Below the pieces are notes generated by a model that ran no database searches, had not been told where the DNA came from, and saw nothing but the letters and a program-made list of their open reading frames with translations. Both the position numbers and the translations under genes were made by a program. Positions 1 through 11,349 of a DNA stretch of 64,000 nucleotides are shown one piece after another; position 1 is the stretch's first letter, and each line of letters starts with the position of its first letter. This DNA comes from Melieria omissa (taxonomy: Eukaryota; Arthropoda; Insecta; Diptera; Ulidiidae): positions 51,097,993 to 51,161,992 of the forward strand of contig OZ020267.1 in NCBI GenBank assembly GCA_963971225.1. Direction: 5' to 3'.

Positions 1-135
1 TGGCTGCACAAGCTGCAATCTGGGCGGACATTGTGCCGGCATGTAAGTCGGTGCCAAATGCCTGTTCGTAGGGTTCGAGCAGCTGTTTGAAGTATTCGTT
101 GTCGTCAAACACTTACAGGGGAATGTAATGACGTT
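1..135 (-). pseudogene. Fragment of a second Myb/hAT transposase copy
   Basis: Read on the minus strand, this stretch matches the coding strand of the intact hAT-type gene further along (about 2947-3073). The shared residues include IPL, VF-DNEYFKQL, PYEQAFGTDL and QIAACA. Nucleotide identity looks to be around 85 percent by eye. The copy carries a premature TAA where the intact gene has the Glu codon before VFNDNEYF, and the similarity fades beyond about position 135. It runs off the left edge of the window, so more of it may exist outside. It shows that the gene at 1526-4749 belongs to a family with more than one copy, which favours a mobile element over a single-copy domesticated gene. Confidence 0.7.
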
Positions 136-1525
136 TAATGTTGCTCAGCATCCGACCTCTAAGTTTTGCACCGCATATTAGGCACGTGGAAACGTATTTG
201 ACTTCGTCCAACGAGACTAATAATCTATCCAGAAATGATCGGCGTGCCATTGTTTATTTAGGGATTCGTGCTGGTTTCTCGCTAATGAAACTGTCTTTAA
301 ATCCTTACCACATAACAACAACTTTCAAACAGCGAAACAACCCGAACGCAAAGTGTCAACTAACCGAAATATTCTTTTTCGTTCCTCGATGCACTCGTTC
401 AGGAAGCGTTCATGTAAACGTGAGGCCCCGGACACATAGCCAAAGGCAGCGACACGACCACATCTGCCAAAGCGTCGAATGAGAATGTTCATATGGACAT
501 TCATAACAAAAGCATCGGCATTCAAGAAGCGTTTATTTTGCATTTCTTCGTATTTAATTAAATATTTTGTTTATTTAATTTAATTTTGTTTTATTTATTT
601 CATTTCATTTTATATTATTTTATTTTATTTAATTTTATTTAATTTTATTAAATTTTATTATATTTTATTATATATATTTAATTTTATTTTATTATATATA
701 TTTAATTATTTATTTAATATGTTTTACTACCGCGGCGGCCACCGACCGCATCGCGAACCATAAAACAATTTTCTATTTCTTAGGCGACTAAACTAAAGCA
801 ATTAGCATCTTTGGTTCAAAACCGTCCTTTATTCCAGTGTTCTTTCAACAACAATTTCATTATTATTAGTATTTTACTTAAATTTTACTAGTTTTAAAAA
901 TTATTCCATTACTTTTATTTCCATTTGTTTTAAATTGATTGTAGAACGATTAATTGGATGGTGTGGCCGTGTCGCTGCCGTCTTCACTGTATTCAAGCCA
1001 TGAGAGTGCATGCAGAGTGAAAAATAACTGCCACTCACTTTGCACACGGAACGAGAGAAAATGAAACGATTTGCAAATATGCAAGTGTATGCATCAGTGC
1101 TGCCAAGTACTAACGACAGCTGCGAAAATTGCATTATCTGGTACAAAGTGCTTCCTTTCTATATTAAAACTCCTCATATTAAACTCTTCTCATAACTACT
1201 ATTATTAAAAACTTTACAATGTTCTGAATATTTTTATCGCCACGACTCACGACCTGGTCACCGAATAATTATAGTTTGAAGAGAGTTTTTGACATGTTTC
1301 TCCGTTTTCTGGTGTCGATCAGTTATCTGTAGAATTAATAATAAGCGCCAAATTCATCGAAGCAATGAAAAACTATGTTAATATGTAAAAACACACTGTT
1401 GCCGTTATAGAAATTGTATTACAATCGATTACAATCGGTTTTTATTGCGTACCAATTGTTTTGCACATAACTTGTCATTGTAGAACCCCACATGGAAATG
1501 TTTGGCTTTCCATTACATTGACAAT
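136..1525. other. Gene-free AT-rich stretch
   Basis: No convincing gene. Positions 553-720 are a run of imperfect TTTTATTTAATT-type units, almost pure A and T. The short open frames at 138-543 and 901-1146 do not resemble a known family and have no supporting splice sites, so I leave them out. The last few hundred bases hold the 3' flank of the Myb/hAT gene. Confidence 0.6.
553..720. repeat. AT-rich low-complexity tract
   Basis: Tandem imperfect units of the kind TTTTATTTAA and TTTTATTATATA, nearly free of G and C. Confidence 0.8.
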
Positions 1526-4500
1526 TCATCCATCCAACAATTTATGATTCAACTTTATTATCAGCATATCTTGGACGGTTTTGGGGGACAAGTCGGCTGG
1601 CTGATTTGACAATATTGCAGAAAGCGCGCTGAATGCTGGTTCGGCAGATGCCTGGTTCGTGGGTACGGCTAGCACAACCTGAGCTAAATCGATTAATGGT
1701 TTCTCCTTCATTAAAGACATTTTCCAGTATTCCAACAGGTTCGTGCCAAACGGTAATCTCTTTGCGTTGACCAGCCTATCTATCAGATGGCTCATGTTTT
1801 GGTTGCCCAATGTGGTGTCTGCGAATGAGTTGTTGTTGGATATGGCGCGGACCTTCAGTTCTAATTCTTCAAAGGGATCTTCAAGCGCCGCAGATGCTAC
1901 ACCGTTGTTTTCATTGACATTATTTGGTTCCACATCTACCGGAAACTCCGGGTCACGTGAATTGATTTGTGTACTTGTTTTAAGCAAGTGTTGCTATATA
2001 CAAATATTAAGAACATTTATAAAATAACTGAAACTTGGAAAATTATTTGTATTACCACTGAAATCCTTTTCTTTTCTTCAGACCAAAAAGGTGAATCCTG
2101 GTAATTGAACCTGGGATCAAAGTACAGGGCGGCAATATTAAATGCTTCGTCGCACAAGAATCCCTCCTTGTACTTCAGCATCGATGACAGTAGATTTTCG
2201 GCAACACGATTGTTTTGGATTTTCTCCAGCTTCGCTTCGCACAGCAGCCAATCCCGATAGAAATCGCCCACAACATATTCGTTGGGCTGAATCTTGTTCA
2301 TGCACTCGACCATCGTCCTGAATGTCTCCACAAACTTTTCAGCAAACAGCCACGGAGCGTTAAAACACTTCTCGATGTTGTTGAGGTTGATGAAGCTCCT
2401 TGCGTTGAGCAGCGATTCGATCATTCTATACGTTGACAGCCAATAGTTGCCGTTGTCCTTGACGATGGGCGGCGTTAATTCACTGCCGCATTCGGCTCGT
2501 ATGTACTTTTGCAGGTTCTCAACAGCGGTTCGGCATCCAGTCAGCGGTGTGTGAAAGTCTTTGATTGTGTCGTGCGCTGCCATGTTGAAAATTTGACGCG
2601 TACATCGAATGGCGCCAAAATCAGCTGCCAACAGACTGTGGATGGTTTCGTATTCGCTCTCCATGTTTTCCTTGTCGTGAACCCATTTCGAAGGCCCGTA
2701 GTCGGTCACAAAGCAGTAAATTTGCGACATATCGATGCCAAAGTCGGCCAGACAGTTGGTTATCTGTGCGCGCAGCCGATCTGCGGGCAGCGATATGACG
2801 CCAATTGTGTGCGCCTGCGCGACAAACTCCTTCAAGTAGTGAACGCTCAGCAACAGTTTGTTTTCGCCCGTCTGCATTGTGGCAATGTCGGCTTTCAGCG
2901 ACATGGGGTGAGTACTGAATGTTTTTTTTAATTGCTCCTTAATGTGGTCTGCACAAGCTGCAATCTGCTCCGACATGGCGCCGGCACTTAAGTCGGTGCC
3001 AAATGCCTGTTCGTAGGGATCGATCAGCTGTTTGAAGTATTCGTTGTCGTTGAATACTTCCAGGGGAATATTGTGCATGGCCACCAGGCCCATGCAGCAC
3101 GTTAGGAATTTGCTTTTGGTTATTCGAACATGTATGTGCGAGCGATTCGAGGAGCGGACCTTTGAGCGTGATTCCACGGCCGCGGGTGTCGCATTGGGTT
3201 CCTCCTCGAAAGTGTATCCGTGCTGCTTCATGTAGTGTCGCTTTATGCTGCTCTGCGACAGACCTGTGAAGCGTCTCCAGCACAACAAGCAATAAGAAGT
3301 GCGTTTGGCCTTGTTGAAGTAAACCAGATTCGACAGAGACGATTGGTTCTTGACCAGTCCTTCGTTTTCTGCGTGGGCCATGCGAAGTTCGTGCTCCTCT
3401 TTCCTCTGCTCGAATTCCAACCGTCTGTAGTCCATTTCGCGTTTTGCATTCACCTTCTGAAGTTCCAGCAGTTCTAATTTTGCGTCGATTAGTTTCTCCG
3501 TTTTTGGTTTCTCGGCAATGTTCTTCAAAGCGTTTGTGGCTTTCGGGCTATTATGGCGCACATTTTTTATGGCCCTAGGCGTTGGGGGGTTCGAGTGATG
3601 ATGTGTGGTGTCTGAAAATGCATTGTGGTGAACTAAACCATGTTCACATAGAAGATATATTCATTTATATATCTACTCGCATATTTTGCAGGGCTGACTG
3701 TATGTGTTGGTACTGCAATTGTCTTTTCTGCTTGATCGCTGATCCCAAATTGTTGTAGCTCTTGTAAAACTTCCGCTGAAGGTACAAAAATGGTAATACA
3801 AATTATTTGTTGGTCTTACATGGCACAAGTTATTATGTATATATGCATATGTAATTAAATATAATGCAATGATAATGGGTTTGGCCTCTGAATTCATGTG
3901 GTGTTTAATGTGCTCAGGCATTGATGAACGGAAGGATAGGGCTGCACGATGCTTCTTGCTATTACAATAACAAAAACAGAAGTACCTATGGTTTCACATT
4001 AGCCACGTCACTACTGGACGTAATCATACCCATACCGCATTAATCGGCACTGTGGTTCCAGTTCCAATTCAAGTGGAGCCACGCGGATACTCGTTACATG
4101 CTTTCTTACCTTCAGTTTTTTTTTCGTTTCTCGGTGTCGTGTTCGGTGCAACGTACGAGTCAGTGTCTTCTGGCGCCTCCAAGACCAAATAGTCCATACA
4201 ATCTGAAAAAGGTACTCATGACTCATGATTCATTGCAACAGTGCAACACTGGACATTTACCCGACAATAGCTCTGCGTGGTCCCCTGGAATATCTGAAAG
4301 AGTGCACATTTTCGGTATGAATTATTAGTTGACCAAGCAAAACTCAAGCACCCACTACCTCCCACTTCGTCGGAGTCGTAGCGATTGTCGAAGCCAGGAA
4401 AGTTGCAAATAGCCAGCACTTGAATTTCGGCGGGCGTGAAGTCGACACTGTATCGCTGCAGAATGCCCGTTTTGCACATTTCGTGGCGATACAGGGCGGC

Positions 4501-4749
4501 CTTCTTTTTCGCCGCCTTTTTGACGGCCTCATACTTGGTTTTCAGCGTGTACGCCGTGCGTCCCGACGGCACCACCGCATTGAATGCAGTCGTAATTTTG
4601 TCCCAGGTGATCTCCTTCTCCTTGTTGGCGAGTAGGTCGAGGTTTTTGTTTTCGACCACGTCTTTATACTTGGCTACAATAGAAATCAATTGCGCGATCT
4701 CGCCCGCCGTGAAGTTAGAAGGGCGAGACCGTTTCTTGAGTTCCTCCAT
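1526..4749 (-). CDS. Myb/SANT-zinc finger-hAT transposase fusion, three exons
   Basis: Predicted exons are 4749-4359, 3611-2056 and 1993-1526 (804 aa). The introns (747 and 62 nt) have GT/AG ends, and the reading frame joins cleanly in phase 1 and phase 0. Start is the ATG at 4749 (MEELKKRSRP). Domains in order: Myb/SANT-like DNA-binding domain of the zeste/Myb_DNA-bind_5 type (about 10-100, with TAGEIAQLISIV and KTKYEAVKK) and its usual acidic DSDE tail (about 128); a charged coiled coil (about 168-212); a C-x2-C-x14-H-x4-H finger (from residue 238); then an RNase H-like hAT transposase with NYWLSTYRMIE and FDPRF motifs. Exon 3 encodes the hAT dimerisation segment (AVPTNQASAEPAFSALSAI, LSPKTVQDMLIIKLN). 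This could be a hAT element that captured a Myb domain, or a co-opted transposase. I found no clear terminal inverted repeats. Transposition activity is not shown, because the catalytic residues are hard to place. Confidence 0.72.
2056..3611 (-). other. Exon 2 of the Myb/hAT gene
   Basis: The acceptor TTTTCAG lies just upstream of 3611 and the donor GTG|GTAATA just after 2056. The exon carries the coiled coil, the finger (CLLC...HYMKQH) and most of the hAT core. Its first two bases complete a GAC codon with the last G of exon 1, which gives the uninterrupted junction DSDEVG-DTTHHH. That reading frame agreement is the main evidence that the Myb part and the hAT part are one gene. Confidence 0.72.
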
Positions 4750-4989
4750 ACGAAATTAATTTTGAATTCGAAAAGTGAAATTTGGAATTCGTTTTCCGTG
4801 CGACAAGAATGAAATTTAAAGCGTAAACAATCCAGTTGACCGAATAGACTGATTAAAATTTTTGCTTCGACAAAAGTGATTTTTCATAAATACGAAAATG
4901 AGCAGGAATGATGAAATGTACTTTGCATACGAGTATTTATGTCTCTCGCTCGCGCATTCCAAGGCAAGAATCAGTGTCATTTAAAACAT
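4750..4989. other. 5' flank of the Myb/hAT gene
   Basis: No coding sequence. It should hold the promoter and 5' UTR of the minus-strand gene. I see no clear TATA box and no hAT-type inverted end. Confidence 0.4.
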
Positions 4990-5610
4990 ATAGGGTTTTC
5001 CAACAAGAGGTGTTATTTTGGTATTCAAAGAAAATGCCATTTTTTGAGATAAATGATCGGATGTTTATTTCATAATAAAGAGGAAGGTATGCCGTTAATA
5101 ATGAAAAACAACATCAGCCAAATGGCCACAGGACCATATCCTTTTCATGAAATTTTCCATAACCAAATCGCAAAGTGGCTGCCCTATGTCCTCGATAGCC
5201 TCACGAATTCTGTCTTTGAGGTCTCGAATCGACGCTGGGCTGTTGGCGTACACCTTATCTTTCACGTGGCCCCAAAGAAAGAAGTCGCAAGGTGTTAAAT
5301 CACAAGATCTCGGTGGCCAATTGTGATCACCTCTTCCAGAGATAACACCCAGAGGACCCAATCAGCAAAGACACGACGTTGTTGATGATCAGTCGGCTTG
5401 AGTTCTTGTGTTAACTGAACTTTATAAGCCTTAAGGTCCAAGTCTTTATGCAAAATACGGTGTAATGACGTTTTTGAAATGCCCAATTCCAAAGAACGAC
5501 GAGGAATCGACAAACCTGGGTTTTCTTCAACACTTTGGGCTACAGCATTCATTGCACAAGTTCCCTCTTTGAGGATGACTGATTATTCAATTACACCGCA
5601 ATTTGAAAAA
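4990..5610 (-). mobile_element. Internally deleted Tc1/mariner-type element
   Basis: On the minus strand two frames of one transposase can be read. The first (5552-5295) has a helix-turn-helix region (SVEENPGLSIPRRSLELGIS, LHRILHKDLDLKAYKVQL). The second (5361-5095) has the C-terminal part (NWPPRSCDLTPCDFFLWG, DVVFHY). The middle, which should carry the first catalytic acidic residues, is missing and the frames are offset, so this is a dead deletion derivative. A second member of the family is at about 30645-31545. The boundaries are approximate: a GGGTTTTCCAACAAG end is visible near 4993, but I could not match the other end. Confidence 0.75.
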
Positions 5611-6835
5611 CTCTTTTCTGTCATTTGAGATGAAATTTACTTTAGCTACGATTCACAAAATACAGCATTACAATTGAATAGGAAAAGTGGAGACGATTAT
5701 TTCAAGTTGGGGACTTAACCGAACAATTTTGAACTCAAAACCTCAAAAATATAATGTACACAAATTTTATGTAAAAGAAAGAATCCAATAACTGACGAAC
5801 TTTAAATTGTTAACGACTTTAAACCATTTGTGTAAAGTGCTTCAAATGCTCTCAAGGCTTTGTAATGCTTGTAAAACTCAGTCAAGTCTGCTCAAGTATT
5901 TCATTAATAAATCTTTAAGGTACTTAACCCTTATGTGTGTGATGGGGTACCCAAATCACTTTTTATCAAATCATAACATTTTTTTTATATTACTGAGAGC
6001 TTTAAAACTAAGCAGAAACGGCAGAAGTTCGTACATTGCAAACAAACAGAATTTTTCATACAATTTGTACTGGGGTTCCGGGTACCTTATCACACGGGTA
6101 AGGGTGTTTTCAGGACACACATTAGGGTTAAGCTGAGGCTGAGTCCCAAGCGTACATACCGCATTGTGCCCACCAATGTTTGTTACTTAAGTTACTTAAG
6201 CGAGTTTCACTGTACATTCCAGAAACAATAACAGGTCAGTGTTTCCTAAAAGACTGCTCAGGTCCATTAGACTATAACGCACTCATTCTTCCGATATGAA
6301 AAAGGATGGATTGCAGAATGAATGGGTACTGCGACAGTGAATCAAAGAGTCTTACTCGATATCTGAGTGTTTGTCAGTCTCAGTTTAAGGTTTAAAAGGA
6401 TTTGCCTTGTAAAATTATTCAGCTCGTCTTCAAACTAGTTTTAAGTTGAGACATTTAGTCAGAGATCAGGTCTCTTTGCAGATACCTTTTTTGTGCGCTT
6501 TGTGCACTTCAGCAAATTATCTGCCGAACCACTGGAACCACCAAAATAATTTTCTGAAATTTTCTACACAAAAACATCAATGAATCCTACCATCCTTGAT
6601 TTCGTTCTTTAAATTTCAATTATTCAACACTTTTGGTCGATTTTCGGTACTGAAACTTGTAGCAAAACAAGGTTTACTATTTGTTCAAAACAATCTGGAG
6701 CAAAGAACAGAAATTCAAGTTCAAGTTTATTTTGCATTTTTACTCTTGTCAGCAAATGTATTTTCGTTCTGAACTTGACGCATTTAAGGCGTAATGGCTG
6801 CAAATAGAACAAATACATGGGAAATTACTCAATGT
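5611..6835. other. Gene-free stretch
   Basis: AT-rich sequence with no recognisable protein, RNA gene or bounded repeat. The open frames here are short and look random. Confidence 0.5.
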
Positions 6836-6841
6836 TTTATT
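6836..6841 (-). terminator. Poly(A) signal of the secreted-protein gene
   Basis: AATAAA on the minus strand about 150 nt beyond the stop codon of the gene at 7488-6988. Confidence 0.5.
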
Positions 6842-6987
6842 TACAATTTCGCATAAATTAATTTGAATCACATCGCCTGGAGTTTTCACGAAAAAACTGC
6901 TTCACGGAAGAAATCACAAAAAAGAGCTCAATTCAATGTAGACATCGAAAGTCATTCATTTGTCTCAAGTCTTCGAGAGTCATTCTT

Positions 6988-7488
6988 TTATTTCATTGTG
7001 AATTCTTCCATAAGCATTTCAATTTCCTTTCGAAAGTTCTTCACAAACGCAAAGTCTTGGTTAACGCGTTGGCCAACCAGATCGGCTGCTGAATTACCTT
7101 GCACCAGTATCGGAATGATCTTTTCGCCGACTGTCTGCAGAATCTCGGCAATCTTGAGAACAGTGGCCGGATCAGGCAACCCGGGCAGAGCGGCTCGCAC
7201 TATGGGTTTGGCCTCTTCGCCGCCTTTGCCGTAATTTTCCGTGGCTGGAACTTCGAGTGAGCGCTTGCGGCGCGACTCGTTGGAGTCCTCCACGGTTTCC
7301 TCAGATGAAGAATCGTCGTCGTCCTCGGAATTGGCCGGAGTGGCATCGTCCTAAGGAAAATCAAATATGTAATGTGTATTAAATATAAAAAAAATTACGC
7401 TCCTTACATCCGCTGCTGTCAAATGCACTGCAAACAACAACAGTAACAAACTCATCGCAAGCATATTTCGTTTCCAATAATAAGTCAT
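6988..7488 (-). CDS. Small secreted protein, unknown function
   Basis: Exons 7488-7408 and 7350-6988, joined in phase 0 across a 57-nt GT/AG intron, give 147 aa. Exon 1 encodes a classic signal peptide: MTYYWKRNMLAMSLLLLLFA with cleavage expected near HLTAA|D. The mature chain starts with a very acidic, Ser-rich segment (SEDDDDSSSEET), then a furin-like RRKR site at residues 54-57, and then a C-terminal region of about 90 residues with amphipathic helices (VLKIAEILQTVGEKIIPILV) and no cysteines. The product should enter the secretory pathway, and the basic site suggests processing of a pro-form. I do not recognise the family. It lies divergently about 1 kb from the UXT-like gene. A TATA box (7625-7631) and a poly(A) signal (6836-6841) frame it. 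Confidence 0.75.
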
Positions 7489-7624
7489 GGATGCGAAGTA
7501 ATTTCAATGCAAACCTTCGAATGCAGAATGTCCTTGAACTGGGAATCGATGTTTAAATGCGTTCGAAATACAGAAGAACAGGCAGCGACCGCAACACTAA
7601 ACGCGAGCTTGCGTCCGGCCGTTG

Positions 7625-7631
7625 CTTTATA
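7625..7631 (-). promoter_or_regulatory. TATA box for the secreted-protein gene
   Basis: TATAAAG on the minus strand, about 140 nt upstream of the ATG at 7488. A start of transcription near 7600 would leave a 5' UTR of about 110 nt. A focused TATA promoter fits a small, tissue-specific secreted product. Confidence 0.55.
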
Positions 7632-7689
7632 AGCGACACCTGTTGCATGCGCCAGCTCCGAGCGGCGATGCGTTCGCTTCAATTGCCTG

Positions 7690-8497
7690 TGCGTGCATCG
7701 TAATGCGAGGGCACTAACTTTCCTCTAATTTTCCACGCAAATTGGACAATTTTCCGAATTTGCAGTCAGCGCTGCTGCAAGTGTAGGGGAAGGTGCGGGC
7801 GAAGGTGTTGGAAGTGAAGCGCAGCGTTTTCGCAATATTTTAAAGGGAGTTTGACTTTGGTTGTTGTAGCGCTTCTATAACGTACGTGATTTACGGTCCA
7901 CTGGGCACTAACTGGTTTGAATTAGATCGATTTGCAATTAGGCCGCAAATGCAAACGAAAGTAAGTAGTGAATATTTTGCCATATATGTTTTAGGTACAA
8001 TGTGATTTTTTCTTTGCAATCATAAAAAATAGTATAAAAAAGATTTTAAATGAAAATTAAAAAAACTTAACCAAAAAGTTGGTCTTAGCTTGAATCACGT
8101 AAATTTACGTTATTAGCTTCAAATAAAACGCACCATACACGTTCGGTTGGTGTCTTTGCTTTTTAGAACAATCACAACACCAGTGCTGCCAGTTCAACGT
8201 TCGTAGCACAGTTTTGCCAGTAAGGCAGACCAATTGTCGATTAAATGTAAATCGATTTTTCATCTTCAAGCTTCACAGCCTCAATTGTTGCAATAATGTT
8301 CTTTTTTAGTTGTAACTGTTGAATGTGAAAGATAATAAAATGTCCCAACTTAAAAATGATTTAATTTTTGTTCCTCTCTTTCAGTTACTTATGCATCGAT
8401 TGACAATGCAAAAACATCACATCGCTGAAAGTGTTTACCGCTCAGCTGTTTTGTTGCCGAAAGTCAACATTGAATAATTTCGTGTGCGAGTTGCAGA
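7690..8497. promoter_or_regulatory. Intergenic region between two divergent genes
   Basis: About 0.8 kb between the secreted-protein gene (minus) and the UXT-like gene (plus). It must hold the promoter of the plus-strand gene. No TATA box is visible close to the plus-strand start, which fits a housekeeping gene. Confidence 0.4.
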
Positions 8498-9010
8498 ATG
8501 TCTCACTTGTCCGTTGAAAACTTGGAGTTTTTTATCAACGATTGCCTCAAGGAAGATCTGAGGCAGTTGGAGCAGCACATCAGCCACTTCAATGAAGAGA
8601 TTATGGAATATGTGCAGCTGAAAAACACCATACAGACGCTGCACGACAACGTGGATGGCAGCTTCAAGACGCAGATGAGTGAGTTCTAATGCAGTTTAAA
8701 TGTTTCTTTGTCTTGCTACTGTTTCCCATAAATAAAAATATGCTTTTTGGTTATAGACATTGGAGGCAACGTGTTCATGGAAGCCAAGGTAGAGCGTCCG
8801 GCTGATGCAATATTGGTGGATGTGGGCAAAGGCTGTTATGTTCAGTTCACACTGGAGGAGGCAATCAAATTTGTCGATTTCAAAATCAAAGTATTGACCA
8901 AAGAGTGTGATGTGCTGCGCGAGGAGAGTGTAAAGAAACGCACAGAGATAAAGTTGGCGCTAATGGTTATAGCAGAGCAGGAGAAGTGGCATGCGCTGGA
9001 AAAAGACTGA
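8498..9010 (+). CDS. UXT-like prefoldin-family protein
   Basis: Exons 8498-8678 and 8757-9010 join in phase 1 (A|AC gives Asn) across a 78-nt intron (GTGAGT donor, TTATAG acceptor) and encode 144 aa, close to the usual UXT length. It is an alpha-type prefoldin: an N-terminal coiled coil (about 1-58, LSVENLEFFINDCLKEDLRQ), the central beta segment NIGGNVFMEAKVERPADAIL and VDVGKGCYVQFTLEEA, then a second long helix (about 97-144). UXT proteins work in prefoldin-like (R2TP-associated) chaperone complexes and in transcription. The likely Drosophila counterpart is l(2)35Cc (from memory, not searched). The start is the first ATG of the open frame, preceded by TTGCAGA. It looks intact and is probably a housekeeping gene. 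Confidence 0.9.
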
Positions 9011-9231
9011 ATGACTTAAATATTAAGGCCCATAGAAACATAGGCTTTGTATGAATGTAGATTTATAAGAAGTTATAAGAAAATTGATGGAAATGAGTTG
9101 TTATATGGGAAGAAGACCGCTAACACTGGATGAAATTTCTCGAGAAACTTAAGACGTAGAAGCCATGGACTAAGAGTTAAGAGAGGCCACAAAGCTCAGC
9201 TAAAGATAGCCTTAAGTTTTTCTAAATTTTT

Positions 9232-9237
9232 AATAAA
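9232..9237 (+). terminator. Poly(A) signal of the UXT-like gene
   Basis: AATAAA about 220 nt after the stop codon at 9010, a normal 3' UTR length for a fly housekeeping gene. Confidence 0.5.
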
Positions 9238-9373
9238 GACATGTTGAACAATGTGTAATATTCAAAGAACTATGATATTTGAAGTCACAGTTCGAAATTT
9301 AAAGTTTGTACCAAAAAAAATTTTGCACATCAATACTAAATATACAACATTGAGGTTAGAATCAGCTTAAGAA

Positions 9374-9546
9374 TACACCTAATTCATTTTTTTACACGGT
9401 TTTGATTTAACACGGTTTAAAAATAAAAAAAAATTTTAATATTTCGTGCTAAATGGAATAAAATCGTGTAAAAAAATTAAAAATTTTTTAATTTTTAAAC
9501 CGTGTTTAATCTAAAAAAAGACCGTGTAAAAACAGAATTAGGTGTA
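9374..9546. mobile_element. Hairpin MITE of about 170 bp
   Basis: The two halves are inverted copies: the left begins TACACCTAATTC and continues through TTTACACGG to AAACCG-type blocks, and the right ends in GAATTAGGTGTA. TA dinucleotides at both ends fit a TA target duplication, typical of Tc1/mariner-mobilised MITEs. No coding capacity. Confidence 0.75.
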
Positions 9547-9783
9547 AGGTAGTGAAATAGAACAAATTCCATTGGAAAGTCACATGCATGGCTTGTAAAT
9601 ATTTGTAGATCAAATTGCTTTATGTATAAGGGATGTAAATTGTTTTTATATAATATACCCATATTTACCTACGTATTTTAAAATACGACTACGAACTCGC
9701 ATAGTTGTGGGCGTTAATATTATTTTGAGAAAATGTGTTTCTTATGATGTTCCAATATTTTAACATATACAACACAGCTGTGG

Positions 9784-10016
9784 TCAAAAGCAATAACCGC
9801 CTAAGTCGAAAATTGCTGTTTCGAGCAATCTCGTTTTAAAGTTTTAGGCGCATATTTGATACAAGTAGTAACGCGAATAGGTTTTTATTAATAACTTTTT
9901 TATTTTAAAGCTACAGACACCGATTTTACACAAACGTAGAGCACAGTCGGGGCAACATGGTGGCATCCATAACTAAATTTCTTCTTAAGTCGACCTAAGC
10001 GGTTATTGCTTTTGAC
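9784..10016. mobile_element. Tc1/mariner-type MITE with GTCAAAAGC ends
   Basis: Inverted ends GTCAAAAGCAATAACCGC (left) and GCGGTTATTGCTTTTGAC (right) flank about 200 bp of non-coding DNA. TCGA-containing blocks next to the ends are also inverted. Confidence 0.7.
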
Positions 10017-11282
10017 AGAATTATTTCATGAAAACAGGATTTGCCGTTTGGTACAAGTTCACACGCACAATACGGATGAATGCGGGAAACTAGATCTTAT
10101 TTTCGCCACAGCAGTATGTATGGCTGCATACCTATAATGGTTTTATAATCTATAAGTAATAAGTCTGTAAACTCTTTTTTACTCAGACAAATAAATGTTT
10201 TCCTTACACATTATATGTTCGATTTGGTATGAAATCTGCAATGTTAAAGGAAGGTGTGAAGGTAGCTGCATACGAAAATAGAAAAGAGAATGGGGAAACG
10301 TATTTACTTGCGTTATAATTGAGAATGGGAAACGTATTTACTTGCGTTATAATTGTTAAAATATTTATTATAAACGTGTGCGGAGCAGGATGAAAAAGTG
10401 AAGTGCATAAACATAAATAGTCGGCCAATACCAACTGAAACACTCTTGTTTAGCGCACATAATACGCCGCGAGCGAGAATTGCTGTAATATAGATTTTTA
10501 TGTAATTAGTTGTGAAACATTTTTTTCAGTTTTCTCCACTCGAAAAACTATGAAGTGAAAACATTTTCACTTCCCAGATGTAGGCATAATGATTTTCGAA
10601 TTGAATGCAATTGTATTGTAATTTCGCGTAATTTCCAAATTTGTATCTGTTAAACACATGCAAGTGCCTTGCAGATTTGCATATCTATATGCACCCATAT
10701 ATACATATGTACACATGTCCAGGTTGCAGGCAGGTGTAGGCGCAAGTGCAGCAACTGAAGTGTGACTACATGTGGAGAATTTGTAGATATCTCTGTATGA
10801 ACAAGTAGCAAAATTAAATAGCCAAAAATTGCGGCGGAGCGAAATTTTGTATACAACTGTTGGCAAAGCGTGAAGCATGAGAAGTGGTTGGAAGAGTTTT
10901 AATTAATCGAACAAGTCGGTCGAGTTTCTGAATTTTCGTGAAAATTCCTTGCCATTTAAAATTTAAACTAAAATTAGCTTTGAAAAAAACCAATTATTTA
11001 TTTAAAATTTAGTAATTAAAAATGAAAAAAATTTTTAATTAATTTGAAAAATACGGGTTTTTTAATCTGATAGTGCAGAGGTGAACAGTGTGTAGCAAGA
11101 AGCTGAGTAGTTCAGAAGTGAGTTTAGATTCGAGAAATCAGTATAAAAATTAAAAGTGTTTCAGTCGGTTTTAACCGATAACATTATGGCCACGCCTATT
11201 TGAGTCACCTCGAACATATTACGGCGCGTAGGTATATGATAAATGAAAATGCAAGTCAAATAGAATCATAGAAAAAAATAAA
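10017..11282. other. Gene-free stretch with a short tandem duplication
   Basis: No gene recognised. A unit of about 33 bp (GAATGGG-AAACGTATTTAC followed by TTGCGTTATAATT) is directly duplicated at about 10286-10352. The rest is AT-rich. Confidence 0.5.
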
Positions 11283-11349
11283 TATACATACACTAGCTGG
11301 GCCCCGCGGCTTCGCACGCAAGCTCTCTTCTTTCACCCGACACAAATTT

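Noticed and set aside
2509..3477. Plus-strand open frames opposite the hAT gene
   Set aside because: Reverse shadows of the hAT coding exon; the minus strand carries all conserved motifs.
4011..4226. Further exon of the Myb/hAT gene in its first intron
   Set aside because: The frame lacks matching splice sites and family similarity, and exons 1 and 2 already join in phase without it.
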